Shown one piece after another: positions 31,994 through 40,615 of a stretch of 64,000 bases of DNA (the stretch's first letter is position 1; the number at the start of each line of letters is the position of its first letter). The stretch is from CAXTSE01 sp964246985 (GTDB lineage Bacteria; Actinomycetota; Actinomycetes; Actinomycetales; Microbacteriaceae). The notes beneath the pieces were generated by a model. It made no database searches. It worked only from the letters and a program-made list of their open reading frames with translations, and was not told the origin of the DNA. Location of the stretch: contig CAXTSE010000006.1 in the NCBI GenBank assembly GCA_964246985.1, positions 121,145 to 185,144 on the forward strand, read 5' to 3'. Position numbers and translations under genes: made by a program.

Positions 31994-34237
31994 ATGACGA
32001 CGATCGACGCGGATCGCTGGCTCGAAATTGACCTGTACTGGTTCAACAACGTTGACCTCCTCGCTTCGGCGGAAGCCTTCTGGGAGCGGTTCGCGCCTCT
32101 AATGGAGGGAGTTGACGGGTGGCGAGGCGTCATCATCAACTCGGGCTGGCTTGCTGACCAAATCTTGGCCTGGACGGGTGATCTTGACGAGCCGATCCCT
32201 TTCCCTGCGGGTCTGGGAAAGGACAAATTCTTTCCCGACAACTCACCGTTGCTCGGCACGGAGGAGCAGCGTAAGGCAGGCTGGCACGCGCGCTTTGACG
32301 ATCGGGGCGAACGCAACACAGACGATTATCAGGCCTGGACATATCGGCAGTTCAGCGAGCTCGCGGCGCTGCTCCGGAAAGTGGCGAGTGAGACTCACGG
32401 AATTGAGGAACTGCGCGTCGGAACCTTCGTGATTGGCTGGGACAGCATCTATGCCTGCGAGCCTTCCGCATGGTCGAAGCGGCATCCTGAAGCTTTCTTC
32501 AAGGGGCCGTGGGTCGACCGGCTATTCAATGTGATTGCGCGTCTCACGGCTGACCCGATTGCCACAGCGGCGTTTCCAGACGGGATCGAGGAAGGGTTGC
32601 CGATTGCGCGCTTCTTCGGACAGCAGTGGGGACATCTATCTCGCACAGTCGGCATAGATGCGATCGTGCTGCGCGACTCGATGATTGGCCAAGGGATTTA
32701 CGAACGTCTCGGCCCCTGGGGCGCGACGGCGCCAGCCGACGCCACACTCATTCGCGAGTGGAGCGACGCAACTGCTTCGCTCGTTCGCGAATCCAAGCAG
32801 GCGGCACCGGATGCCTTGGTGATCGGCTATTCCAACGCAGCCAGCGCAGTAGCTGACTGGCGGGTGAATTGCGTCGACCTTGAATCGATCGCCCAGGAGG
32901 GCTACCTCGACGCATGGATCGACCAGACCTGGGCAGGCGCCTGGAACGAGGTGGGGCAGCGGGAGGACATCTTCTGGAACCTGCCGCTGCAAGGCTGGAC
33001 GAACCAACTCGGTTTCGTCCTATTGCGGGCTGCCGCTCTCGCCGGATCCTCGGTCCGCCACTATGTACTCACCGAGACGTTCGACGCCTGGGAGTCGTGG
33101 GACATCATTCACACCGCACCTGAGCGTCTGCGCTGGGGCATCTGGGCCTACCTGCATGCCTTTCTGAAGACACCGGCGGGGCTCCAGGCTCCGCGAGGCA
33201 CCTACATTTCCTGGCTCAACCAGGGCAAGCGGCTACTCACCGAAGCGGATGTCGAGTTCCTCGCAACCAACATCAATGAAGCGACCACAGACGCGCGCGA
33301 CACCGTCGAAGTCCTCGGTCCCACAGCCGTTTACTCGCGTCCTGCGATGGCATGGCAAAACGCAAATGCCCCGGAGGCAAACATAAAGGAGTGGATCGAC
33401 GAACAGGTCGGCTTCCTCGTCAAATTCGGCGTCCCTATTTCGTCCGTAACGCGGAGCGAGTATCTCGGGTTTGTCGAGAGCGACTATTTCATCATTCAGA
33501 CACCCAATCATCTGCCGGAAGCGCAGATCGATGCCATTCTCGAACGCATCAAGGCAGATGAGCCAACCATGGTTACTGGCAATCCTGGCGGTGGCTTCGA
33601 TCCGCGCGTATCTCACGCGGTAGGCCTCTCCGGCGAAAGCGACAGGGCGGGCGCCTCGGCCCTGAGCGCAACACGCGGCGCGGGTGTTGGGCACGACATT
33701 CCGCAAGATTTTGCCATCGTGCACCCGACTTCACTTACACGGGCCGCCGAAGGTTTCGATGTTCTGTACCAAGTCGACGAGAATCCCGCACTTGTCAGAA
33801 AGGGGTCTGTCGCCGCGTGGGACCCAGCTGATGTCCGTCACCGCACCATCGCATACACGGGGCTTTGGAACTTCGGTCGTCACAACCCAGACAGCTCGGT
33901 CGTTGAGCTTATGGGCTCCGCCTACCCGTTTGCGATCACTGCGCGAGAGATCAACCGTGTCCTTGCTAGTCACGATGCCGTTTCGGTGCGAGACCTTCCA
34001 GTGGATTCGCCTCTAGCGGTCGCCGCTTGGCGTAGCTCTGCGGGGTCGGTCAAAGTACTCGTCGGCGAAGTGGAGGAAGGATTCCGCCCAACCACAGGAG
34101 GAACGTGGCCCCTGTCCGTGAGCCTTCCCGAATCCAACACACTTTCAGCTGAGCTTCACTATGGAGAATCCCGGTTGTTCGAGGTGAGCGAGAGCGGCGT
34201 CGCCGAGCGGTGGGCAAATAGCCACGACAACGGTTGA
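31994..34237 (+). CDS. Unrecognised large TIM-barrel hydrolase-like protein (747 aa)
   Basis: ATG 31994 is preceded by GAAGGGAAG; a longer frame exists but the operator lies within it. I do not recognise the family. Residues 1-400 look like a TIM barrel, rich in Trp/Asp (LEIDLYWFNNVD; FVIGWDSIYACEPSAW; WIDQTWAGAWNEVGQ; LQGWTNQLGF). About 400-640 resembles an alpha/beta domain like the GH42 trimerisation domain (VLGPTAVYSRPAMAW; ESDYFIIQTPNHLPEAQIDA). The tail is beta-rich. There is no signal peptide, so it is cytoplasmic. Position between KDG/KDPG genes and GH105 suggests a glycoside hydrolase acting on the imported sugar. Confidence 0.8.
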   Translation: MTTIDADRWLEIDLYWFNNVDLLASAEAFWERFAPLMEGVDGWRGVIINSGWLADQILAWTGDLDEPIPFPAGLGKDKFFPDNSPLLGTEEQRKAGWHARFDDRGERNTDDYQAWTYRQFSELAALLRKVASETHGIEELRVGTFVIGWDSIYACEPSAWSKRHPEAFFKGPWVDRLFNVIARLTADPIATAAFPDGIEEGLPIARFFGQQWGHLSRTVGIDAIVLRDSMIGQGIYERLGPWGATAPADATLIREWSDATASLVRESKQAAPDALVIGYSNAASAVADWRVNCVDLESIAQEGYLDAWIDQTWAGAWNEVGQREDIFWNLPLQGWTNQLGFVLLRAAALAGSSVRHYVLTETFDAWESWDIIHTAPERLRWGIWAYLHAFLKTPAGLQAPRGTYISWLNQGKRLLTEADVEFLATNINEATTDARDTVEVLGPTAVYSRPAMAWQNANAPEANIKEWIDEQVGFLVKFGVPISSVTRSEYLGFVESDYFIIQTPNHLPEAQIDAILERIKADEPTMVTGNPGGGFDPRVSHAVGLSGESDRAGASALSATRGAGVGHDIPQDFAIVHPTSLTRAAEGFDVLYQVDENPALVRKGSVAAWDPADVRHRTIAYTGLWNFGRHNPDSSVVELMGSAYPFAITAREINRVLASHDAVSVRDLPVDSPLAVAAWRSSAGSVKVLVGEVEEGFRPTTGGTWPLSVSLPESNTLSAELHYGESRLFEVSESGVAERWANSHDNG

Positions 34238-34239
34238 CT

Positions 34240-35118
34240 TCAAGTTGCTGTCCCGAGCGCGACGACAACCAGCGCCGCGACGGAGATGGCGACCGCGATC
34301 CAGTGCCGCGTAGTTGGCCGCTGGCGAAGTATCGGCCATGCGATCAGTACGGTGGCTACTGGCGATAGTGCCTGTACAACCGTCACCGTCGCGAGGTCCC
34401 CTCCGACCAGTGCAACCAAGAACAGAATATTCGCAAGGACATCGCAGCATCCTGCCGCGACTGGCAATAGCCAGAATGTCCATCCGCGAACGCCTATCTC
34501 TCCTCTGGCAGGCGACGCGAAGGTTGGTCTTCGCCGAATCTCCGTGATGGCCAAGATTGCTAGGGCGGTGATCAAAACTCCGAGGCGTGCCGCGGCGAGG
34601 GGCCATAAACCGCTTGCGCCCGGAGCCTGTGCCATGAGCAAGGCGAATGATCCAAACGACAGGCCGGCTGCGAGGGCGAGGGCAAGGGCCCGCAGATTGG
34701 CACGCTCATGCGACCGCTGGCTGCTGGCAACTACCACCGCGCCGAGGCACAATGCGAGTCCGATGGCGGTGCTCGTTGTCGGTTGCCCGCTCATCCACCA
34801 TGCGCCGGTTACAACAGTTATTGTCGTGGCGGCGGCGATTGAGGGGCTCACGATCCCCACCGGACCAAGGGACAGTGCAAGATAGGCGAGGGGCACGCCT
34901 ATTCCGCCCGCAAGGCCAGCGAGGACGCCAGAACCTAGGCCGGTAGCCGAGGTTGATTCGCCGAAAACTACGGCGATCGCCGTAGCCGAGAAAAGCGCTG
35001 CGAGGGCCGCGACAACTAGCACTCGGGCTACTCCAGCGCGCTGAGATGCAACGGCCCCAACAACTTGGCCGAGGGAAGCTAGGACGGCCTGGCCTAGTCC
35101 GGCCGCGATCACTAACAT
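34240..35118 (-). CDS. EamA/DMT-family membrane transporter
   Basis: A 292-residue integral membrane protein with about ten hydrophobic segments arranged as two EamA repeats (residues about 1-135 and 145-290), for example LAGGIGVPLAYLALSLGPVG and LATVTVVQALSPVATVLIAW, the latter typical of the second repeat. ATG 35118 was taken as start because the upstream extension is basic and unlike a membrane protein; no SD is visible. DMT carriers export or import small metabolites. The gene converges with the 747-aa hydrolase-like gene only 2 bases away. Confidence 0.88.
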   Translation of the reverse strand: MLVIAAGLGQAVLASLGQVVGAVASQRAGVARVLVVAALAALFSATAIAVVFGESTSATGLGSGVLAGLAGGIGVPLAYLALSLGPVGIVSPSIAAATTITVVTGAWWMSGQPTTSTAIGLALCLGAVVVASSQRSHERANLRALALALAAGLSFGSFALLMAQAPGASGLWPLAAARLGVLITALAILAITEIRRRPTFASPARGEIGVRGWTFWLLPVAAGCCDVLANILFLVALVGGDLATVTVVQALSPVATVLIAWPILRQRPTTRHWIAVAISVAALVVVALGTAT

Positions 35119-35424
35119 TCGGCACGGGCAAAGATCTGATCTGTCGAATGTGCGGTCATAGAGAGATGAGCTCGAGAACGCCCGCACGCTTGAACACACA
35201 AATCGGCGCCCTTCCCGGCCGTCGACCCGGACCGGTGTGATCGTCCTTCTTGATGCCCGTGGAGGCGTCTGCACGGATACGCTGGTGACCGACCGCCCTG
35301 TGGGCGGGTGGGGCCTTCGTTCATTCCGTTCTGCTTTACGCGCGGCGCTAACTGATCACCTATCTCGGGAGCCGCATCCCGTCGCCAGTGAAACGGGCCC
35401 CTGTCATTCATGGCGTCCCGAATG
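35119..35424. other. Intergenic stretch without recognised features
   Basis: About 300 bases between the DMT transporter start and the M24 peptidase end. No gene, palindrome or clear promoter was recognised, apart from what must be the transporter's promoter. Confidence 0.4.
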
Positions 35425-36558
35425 CTAAGCGGCGGGGCACAGGACGTGGTTAAACGCGGTTAACCGCACCAGCCCACGTCCGGCGACCTCGAACATCCAT
35501 TCCAGCCGGACGCCGCCGACACCGGGCTCGTAAACTCCTGGCTCGAGCAAGATCACCATTCCCTCCTGTAAAAGGGTGGCCTCGCCTGGAATGATTCGGG
35601 GGAATTCGTGGACTGAAGTGCCAATACTGTGGCCAGTGTGGTGCGGGTATTGGTACCCCTCGGCCTGAACAACGGAACGGACTTGGCGGTCGAGCTCACT
35701 CATTGGGATGCCCGGAACCGCAGCTTCGATCCCGGCTTGTAACGCACGGCCAGCCAGGGCGTGCAGTCTCGCAAACTCCCTGGTGGGACGGCCCACCATG
35801 AACGTGTTACAAGAATCCGCCCAATAGCCCTCGACTCGCGGGGCCAAGTCGGTGAGGATCATGTCGCCGTACTCGATACGACGATTCGTCGGCCACCCGG
35901 CGATCCCGCTCGTCCGTTCAACCCCGGACAACAAATCACCCGCGAAGGCGACACGTTCGCCCGCTGCCGACTCGACAACGCTGCGTACTCTGCTAAACAG
36001 CTCGAGCTCAGTCACTCCTGGTTCCACGAGCTCCGCCGCCGAGCGCTGAGCAAGTGCTGCTAGGCGGGCGCTCTCGCGGAGCTTCTTCAGCTCACCCTCT
36101 GTCTTGATCATCCGGGCCCGCGCAAACTCCTCCCGGCCGTCGACGGTAGTAATGCCGCGCCCCCTCAGAAGGTCGGACACCGACCAGGGCAGGGTGTCGA
36201 CTTCGACGGCAGCACGGTCGCGCAGACCGACTGCTTCGATCGCGGCGGAAACTGCGGCGATGTAGTGATCCAGGTAGGGCTCAGGCGCGTCCGACGAGAA
36301 ACCTACATACTCAATGACGCGGTCGGCGCTCGACCCTCTGGCCGACTCTGCCTCTAGGTCGGTTGCCACGACGTGCGTGGCCCCATCGGGCCCCACGATG
36401 ACGAGCGTGGGCCCACCGGCAAAGGGCGAGGCGCCGGTCTCGATTGGCACGACGTGGCCCGTTGAATAGCACACACTGTCCGCCCCGCTCAGGATTGACC
36501 AAGCGGCATCGAGCCGACTAGCCGCCGCCGCGATACGAAGTGACGTCTCAGATGGCAT
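35425..36558 (-). CDS. M24-family Xaa-Pro peptidase / creatinase-fold hydrolase
   Basis: A 377-residue pita-bread protein from ATG 36558, which has AGGAG seven bases upstream. An N-terminal creatinase-type domain (residues 1-140) precedes the metallopeptidase domain. All five metal ligands are visible: two Asp in LTDLAPRVEGYWADSCNTF, His in HHTGHSIGTSVHE, Glu in LLEPGVYEPG and Glu in VRLEWMFEV. It could cleave X-Pro dipeptides, or hydrolyse a C-N bond as creatinase relatives do. It follows the Gfo/Idh/MocA gene by 14 bases, in the same operon, an odd partner for a sugar oxidoreductase. Confidence 0.9.
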   Translation of the reverse strand: MPSETSLRIAAAASRLDAAWSILSGADSVCYSTGHVVPIETGASPFAGGPTLVIVGPDGATHVVATDLEAESARGSSADRVIEYVGFSSDAPEPYLDHYIAAVSAAIEAVGLRDRAAVEVDTLPWSVSDLLRGRGITTVDGREEFARARMIKTEGELKKLRESARLAALAQRSAAELVEPGVTELELFSRVRSVVESAAGERVAFAGDLLSGVERTSGIAGWPTNRRIEYGDMILTDLAPRVEGYWADSCNTFMVGRPTREFARLHALAGRALQAGIEAAVPGIPMSELDRQVRSVVQAEGYQYPHHTGHSIGTSVHEFPRIIPGEATLLQEGMVILLEPGVYEPGVGGVRLEWMFEVAGRGLVRLTAFNHVLCPAA

Positions 36559-36572
36559 GCTGCGCTCCTGTG

Positions 36573-37799
36573 TCAGCGGGTGGGAGCCGGCCCAAAGTCC
36601 GGAATGTCGAGCCTTGCACCTCCGGCGAGCGCCGACTCGTGCGCAACGAGCCCAGGTACCGTGTAGCGCGCAGCAGTCCAAGCGTTGAGCACGGGTATTT
36701 GGCCGGTTGTGCAGGCCATAACGTAGTCGTTGACAAGGAATTGGTGAGACCCTTCGTGGCCATTGTGAAGCCCCTCGAACTCCGGCGGGAGCACGGAGCG
36801 CTCGAGATCATGCACTGGGGCGAAGCCGCTACGGAAGCTGCCGATTAGATCTTCGGAGACTCCGGCCTGCATAAGCCCGTCGTTGAGACGGTCGGCTCTG
36901 CCCGGCGCGCCGGAGGTCGTAGTTATCTGATCAAATACGCTACGGAAGCCGTCGAGGTCTTGCCAAACCGCTGACCCGGTCTGTTGTTCGAAGCTGCCCC
37001 GCGTGCCAAACAGACTCATTCGTACCTCGGGCCGCTCATTGGGCACGCCGATCCGGCGGAACTCGTTGATTCGCATCGAACCCCCGTCGGCGGTCGCGAA
37101 CAAAGCCGATTGATTACTGAATGTGTTGCCCCAGAGCGACACGTCGGCATCGAACACCCCGTCGTCCTCCAGGTCGACGAACCCGATGCAGGAGACCGAG
37201 GTTGCGTAGGACTCGGTCACCGCGAGCACATTGGCAATCGAGTGCGTCGGATAGTGCATGGGCGGCACGCTCGCGGTGGTCTTCCAATCCGCGCCCCCAC
37301 TGTATTTGAAGGCGTCATAGAAGCCGTGCGACATGTCGTGGATGTATTCCCCCTCTCCAAACACGAAGTGACCGAATTCGCCCTTGCGCCAGACATCCCG
37401 ACAAAACACCACGGCGGGGTAGTAGTAGCTTGTCTCGCCCGTCATGTAGGTCAGACCGGTTGAGGAGACGAGGGCCAAAATCTGCTCGATCTCTTCCACC
37501 GACACACCCATCGGCACCGCGGAGTACACGTGCTTGCCCTTTTCGAGAGCGGCGATCGTCATCGGGCCATGCAGCCAGCGCTGGGTGAATATTGCGACAG
37601 CGTCCACATCGGAATCGAGCAACGCTTCGAAGCTGCTGAACCCGCGCGACGTCCCGAAATCGCGCATGACGCGCTCGACCCGCTCCTCGATGACGTCGCA
37701 TACATAAACGTCTGACACGCCTGGGTGCGCTTGGTAGAGCTCAATGAACTGCGGTGAAAACTGACCCAGCCCGACAATTCCTACCTTGATCCGGGTCAT
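36573..37799 (-). CDS. Gfo/Idh/MocA-family oxidoreductase
   Basis: A 408-residue NAD(P)-dependent oxidoreductase from ATG 37799, with GAGAGGG upstream. Rossmann motif VGIVGLGQFSPQF is at residues 6-18. The usual EKP motif after strand 4 is replaced by YSAVPMGVSVEE, and a substrate domain follows (GEGEYIHDMSHGFYDAF; ANVLAVTESYA). The family oxidises or reduces hydroxyls of sugars, inositols and glycosides. Absence of the EKP lysine (Ala-Val-Pro instead) could mean altered catalysis. It is divergent from the crotonase gene, with an imperfect TAATA-N-TATTA site between. Confidence 0.88.
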   Translation of the reverse strand: MTRIKVGIVGLGQFSPQFIELYQAHPGVSDVYVCDVIEERVERVMRDFGTSRGFSSFEALLDSDVDAVAIFTQRWLHGPMTIAALEKGKHVYSAVPMGVSVEEIEQILALVSSTGLTYMTGETSYYYPAVVFCRDVWRKGEFGHFVFGEGEYIHDMSHGFYDAFKYSGGADWKTTASVPPMHYPTHSIANVLAVTESYATSVSCIGFVDLEDDGVFDADVSLWGNTFSNQSALFATADGGSMRINEFRRIGVPNERPEVRMSLFGTRGSFEQQTGSAVWQDLDGFRSVFDQITTTSGAPGRADRLNDGLMQAGVSEDLIGSFRSGFAPVHDLERSVLPPEFEGLHNGHEGSHQFLVNDYVMACTTGQIPVLNAWTAARYTVPGLVAHESALAGGARLDIPDFGPAPTR

Positions 37800-37837
37800 G
37801 TCGCCCTCTCTATTCTCGTTGCACTCGATGCGCACTA

Positions 37838-37848
37838 TAATAACTTTA
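37838..37848. promoter_or_regulatory. Imperfect GntR-type operator TAATA-A-CTTTA
   Basis: It lies between the divergent oxidoreductase and crotonase genes and matches TAATA-N-TATTA at 8 of the 10 defined positions. Confidence 0.4.
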
Positions 37849-37892
37849 TATGACAATTTCGACGGCTCGAGAGGCCTTGAAGGAGAATTATC

Positions 37893-38687
37893 ATGGCCGG
37901 ACACACTGACGGCGAGGTACACCTCGAGCGCGTAGGGCACGTCGCTCACGTCATCATCGATCGGCCGGAGAAACTCAACGCCATGACGGTGGCGATGGAT
38001 CGTCGGATGAACGAACTGGTCTTTGAAATAAACAATGACAAGTCTGTTCGTTCGGTCCTGCTGTCGGGTGCCGGCGACCGTGCGTTCTGCGCCGGTAGCG
38101 ATATCACTGACCTTGACGAGTACGGGGACAACTGGAGCTATCGCAACCGATTCGATGCCCGTGGCGACTACGCGCGTGCGGTATGGCTCATACGCAAGCC
38201 GATCGTGGCCGCCGTACACGGCTACTGCATCGGCGGCGGACTCGAGATGGCGGCGGCCGCCGACATCCGTGTCGCCAGCAGTGACGCCTCCTTCGGTGCT
38301 GGCGAAATCAATTGGGGTTGGCATGGCGGTTCCGGCCAGACTCAACTACTCACCCACCTCCTTGGGCCCGGCTGGGCCTCGCGCCTGCTACTCACAGGCG
38401 AGCGCATCGACGGTGATGAGGCGTATCGCATAGGCCTCGTGCAGCACCTCGTGCCGCGCGAGCAATTGATCGATCACGCTCTCGCGCTCGCCACCACGAT
38501 TTCTGAGCGCGCCCCCATCGCAGCGGAGCGCGTCAAACATATGGTGCGCGTTGCTCAAAACGTGCCGCTAGAGGCTGGGCTGCTCATCGAGAACGACTCG
38601 TTCTCCTATCTCATGATGACGGCCGATGCCGCAGAGGGCAGGTCGGCCTTCGCTGAGCGTCGAGCCCCGAACTTCGAGGGTCGATAA
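37893..38687 (+). CDS. Enoyl-CoA hydratase/isomerase (crotonase) family protein
   Basis: A 264-residue crotonase. Oxyanion-hole segments AFCAGSDI (residues about 69-76) and HGYCIGGGLEMA (about 109-120), catalytic Glu in the latter and a second Glu in FGAGEINWGWHGGSGQTQ (about 138). GAAGGAG precedes the ATG. It hydrates or isomerises an acyl-CoA. A family III CoA-transferase at 43602 in the same regulon would supply the CoA ester, so a CoA-activated acid side path (for example a hydroxycinnamate or carnitine-like compound) runs beside sugar catabolism. Confidence 0.92.
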   Translation: MAGHTDGEVHLERVGHVAHVIIDRPEKLNAMTVAMDRRMNELVFEINNDKSVRSVLLSGAGDRAFCAGSDITDLDEYGDNWSYRNRFDARGDYARAVWLIRKPIVAAVHGYCIGGGLEMAAAADIRVASSDASFGAGEINWGWHGGSGQTQLLTHLLGPGWASRLLLTGERIDGDEAYRIGLVQHLVPREQLIDHALALATTISERAPIAAERVKHMVRVAQNVPLEAGLLIENDSFSYLMMTADAAEGRSAFAERRAPNFEGR

Positions 38688-38690
38688 CAG

Positions 38691-39872
38691 GTGGCGGCCG
38701 ACGATAGCGTCGCCTGGGGCGTTGACGAATACATCGCGTCCGCCGATGCCGCGAGTGCCCTCGCCGGTACCCGGCGCGCCGGGCCGGCGGCACCGCACGA
38801 CGACACACCTCAACTCGCCGCATCGGTCGCTGATGCGCTGATCGATCTCGGCTTCAAGACCTGGGACTTCGGCGACTCGGTTGCCTTCGAGGCCCTCGTC
38901 GCGGCATCGGATGCATTAGGCGACGAGCGGTGGGTTCGCTTTGCCCACGGCTACGGTCGTGCCTGGGCGACCCGGTCGAAGCCTTTTGCTCGGCTCGACT
39001 GCACAGTTCCCGGCCGCGCATTGGTCGGCATCGCCACCCGCTACCGCGATGCGCAGCTGCTGGAAACGCTCCGGGAGCTCGCCGACTACCTGATGTCACG
39101 ACCCACTCTCAGCGGGGTGTACGAGACCTGGGAGAGCTCGCCGCTTCTCGCTCCCTACAGCGAAGTGGAGCTCAACGCACACGAGCAGGCCCTCTTAATT
39201 GAGCCGCCCGCCGGTATATTCGTCGATTGCCTTCACTTCGACCCACCGTTCCTCACCGCCCTCGGGCTTGCTGTTGGCGAGCAGCGTTACCTTGACGCCG
39301 GAATCGCGCAGACGCTCGGCTACATCGGGCAGCTGCAGCAGCCCGACGGTCTGTTCGATCATTTCGCTCTACGCGGGGAGCCTGGAAGCTTTGGTCCCGG
39401 CTGGGGGCGCGGCCAAGGCTGGGCGATTCTCGGGCTGCTCGAGGTTCTGGAGACCATCGACGCGGCCCATCGGGAGAGCGACAACGTTGCGCGAGCCACT
39501 ATTGCCGCGGCGGCGAGTGACTTGCTTTTTGGCATGCTCGCGCTGCAGCGGCCGGACGGGCACTGGTTCGCTGTGGTGACCGATCCCGACTCGGGCGACG
39601 AATACTCGACAGCTGGATTCATGGCCTTTGCGATCGCCAGCGCTCAGCAGCTCGGCATCGTGGAGGGCGAAGCGATGACGAGCAGCATGATGGCGGCCCG
39701 CCGCGCGATTCTAGACTCCCTCGACAACCGCGGCCAGTTGCGCGAGGTGTCAGCGGCGGTGTACGCCTCAACCGAGCCCAGTCACTACGGGCGCGTGCCG
39801 CGGGGCTATGTTGTGCCGTGGGGACAGGGACCGGCCCTGCTCGCTCTCGTGGCGAAGGGTGCAAGCGCATGA
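38691..39872 (+). CDS. GH88/GH105-family unsaturated uronyl hydrolase
   Basis: A 393-residue (alpha/alpha)6-barrel protein with the GH105 (YteR-type) pattern: FVDCLHFDPPF (residues about 179-189), LFDHFALRGE, GWGRGQGWAILG (about 233-244), DEYSTAGFMAFAI and GYVVPWGQGP. GH105 enzymes release a 4,5-unsaturated uronic acid from the end of oligosaccharides made by polysaccharide lyases; the product feeds the KDG kinase and KDPG aldolase found at 29-30 kb. The GTG start lies 3 bases after the crotonase stop. There is no signal peptide, so it acts on imported oligosaccharides. Confidence 0.88.
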   Translation: MAADDSVAWGVDEYIASADAASALAGTRRAGPAAPHDDTPQLAASVADALIDLGFKTWDFGDSVAFEALVAASDALGDERWVRFAHGYGRAWATRSKPFARLDCTVPGRALVGIATRYRDAQLLETLRELADYLMSRPTLSGVYETWESSPLLAPYSEVELNAHEQALLIEPPAGIFVDCLHFDPPFLTALGLAVGEQRYLDAGIAQTLGYIGQLQQPDGLFDHFALRGEPGSFGPGWGRGQGWAILGLLEVLETIDAAHRESDNVARATIAAAASDLLFGMLALQRPDGHWFAVVTDPDSGDEYSTAGFMAFAIASAQQLGIVEGEAMTSSMMAARRAILDSLDNRGQLREVSAAVYASTEPSHYGRVPRGYVVPWGQGPALLALVAKGASA

Positions 39873-40615
39873 GCTTAAAGTCCGTGTTCATCACCGGGGC
39901 TGGCAGCGGAATCGGGGCAGCGACGGCGACCGCTTTTGCGGCTGCCGGACACGACGTCATAGTCACCGACATCGATGGCGGGCGCGCGACCGCGGTGGCG
40001 GCGGGCATCGTCGCTGATGGGGGTGCGGCCACTGGTCACCGACTCGATGTCGCAGACCCGCAGGCTTGGGACATGCTCGCCGCCGAACTGCATGAGGCGG
40101 GCCGCTCTCCCGGCATCGTGGTCAACAATGCATACGCCGTCGTCGATGCGCCGGCTCATGAGCAGACCGAGGTGGATTGGAACCGGCAGCTCTCGGTGAC
40201 GCTGTCATCTGTCTACCGTTCTGTGCGCGCGTTCCACGCGAGCCTCACCGCAGCGGGCGGGAGCGTGGTAAACGTAGGGAGCGTTCATGCCCTGGTTGCT
40301 TGGCCGGCACGGCCGGCCTACGCAGCGGCCAAGGGCGGGGTCGTCGCCCTCACTCGTCAGTTGTCGATCGACTACGCGCCAAAGGTGCGCGTCAACTGCG
40401 TGCTGCCCGGCTCTATTCTCACGAGGGTGTGGGACGGCACCGACGAGGCCGGACTGTCAGCAGCGGCGCGCCAGGCATCGCTCGGCAGGCTGGGCCGAGC
40501 CGACGAGGTGGCGTCCGCGATCCTCTTCCTCGCAGGCGACGGCGCCTCGTACATCACGGGTACAACACTCGTGGTGGATGGCGGCCAGACGACCTCGGTC
40601 ATCGACGTTGGCTGA
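39869..40615 (+). CDS. Short-chain dehydrogenase/reductase
   Basis: A 248-residue SDR from ATG 39869, overlapping the GH105 stop (ATGA). TGAGSGIGAA is at residues 8-17, NNAY (for the usual NNAG) at about 89-92, Ser in NVGSVHA, Tyr/Lys in YAAAKGG, NCVLPGSILT and YITGTTLVVDGG. In uronate and deoxy-sugar pathways such enzymes reduce 4-deoxy-5-keto-uronate or oxidise keto-deoxy acids, which would link GH105 to the DapA-family aldolase that follows. Confidence 0.92.
   Translation: MSLKSVFITGAGSGIGAATATAFAAAGHDVIVTDIDGGRATAVAAGIVADGGAATGHRLDVADPQAWDMLAAELHEAGRSPGIVVNNAYAVVDAPAHEQTEVDWNRQLSVTLSSVYRSVRAFHASLTAAGGSVVNVGSVHALVAWPARPAYAAAKGGVVALTRQLSIDYAPKVRVNCVLPGSILTRVWDGTDEAGLSAAARQASLGRLGRADEVASAILFLAGDGASYITGTTLVVDGGQTTSVIDVG

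Noticed and set aside
37800..38345. N-terminal extension of the 36573 oxidoreductase
   Set aside because: It runs antisense through the crotonase gene; the real start at 37799 has an SD and begins just before the Rossmann motif.
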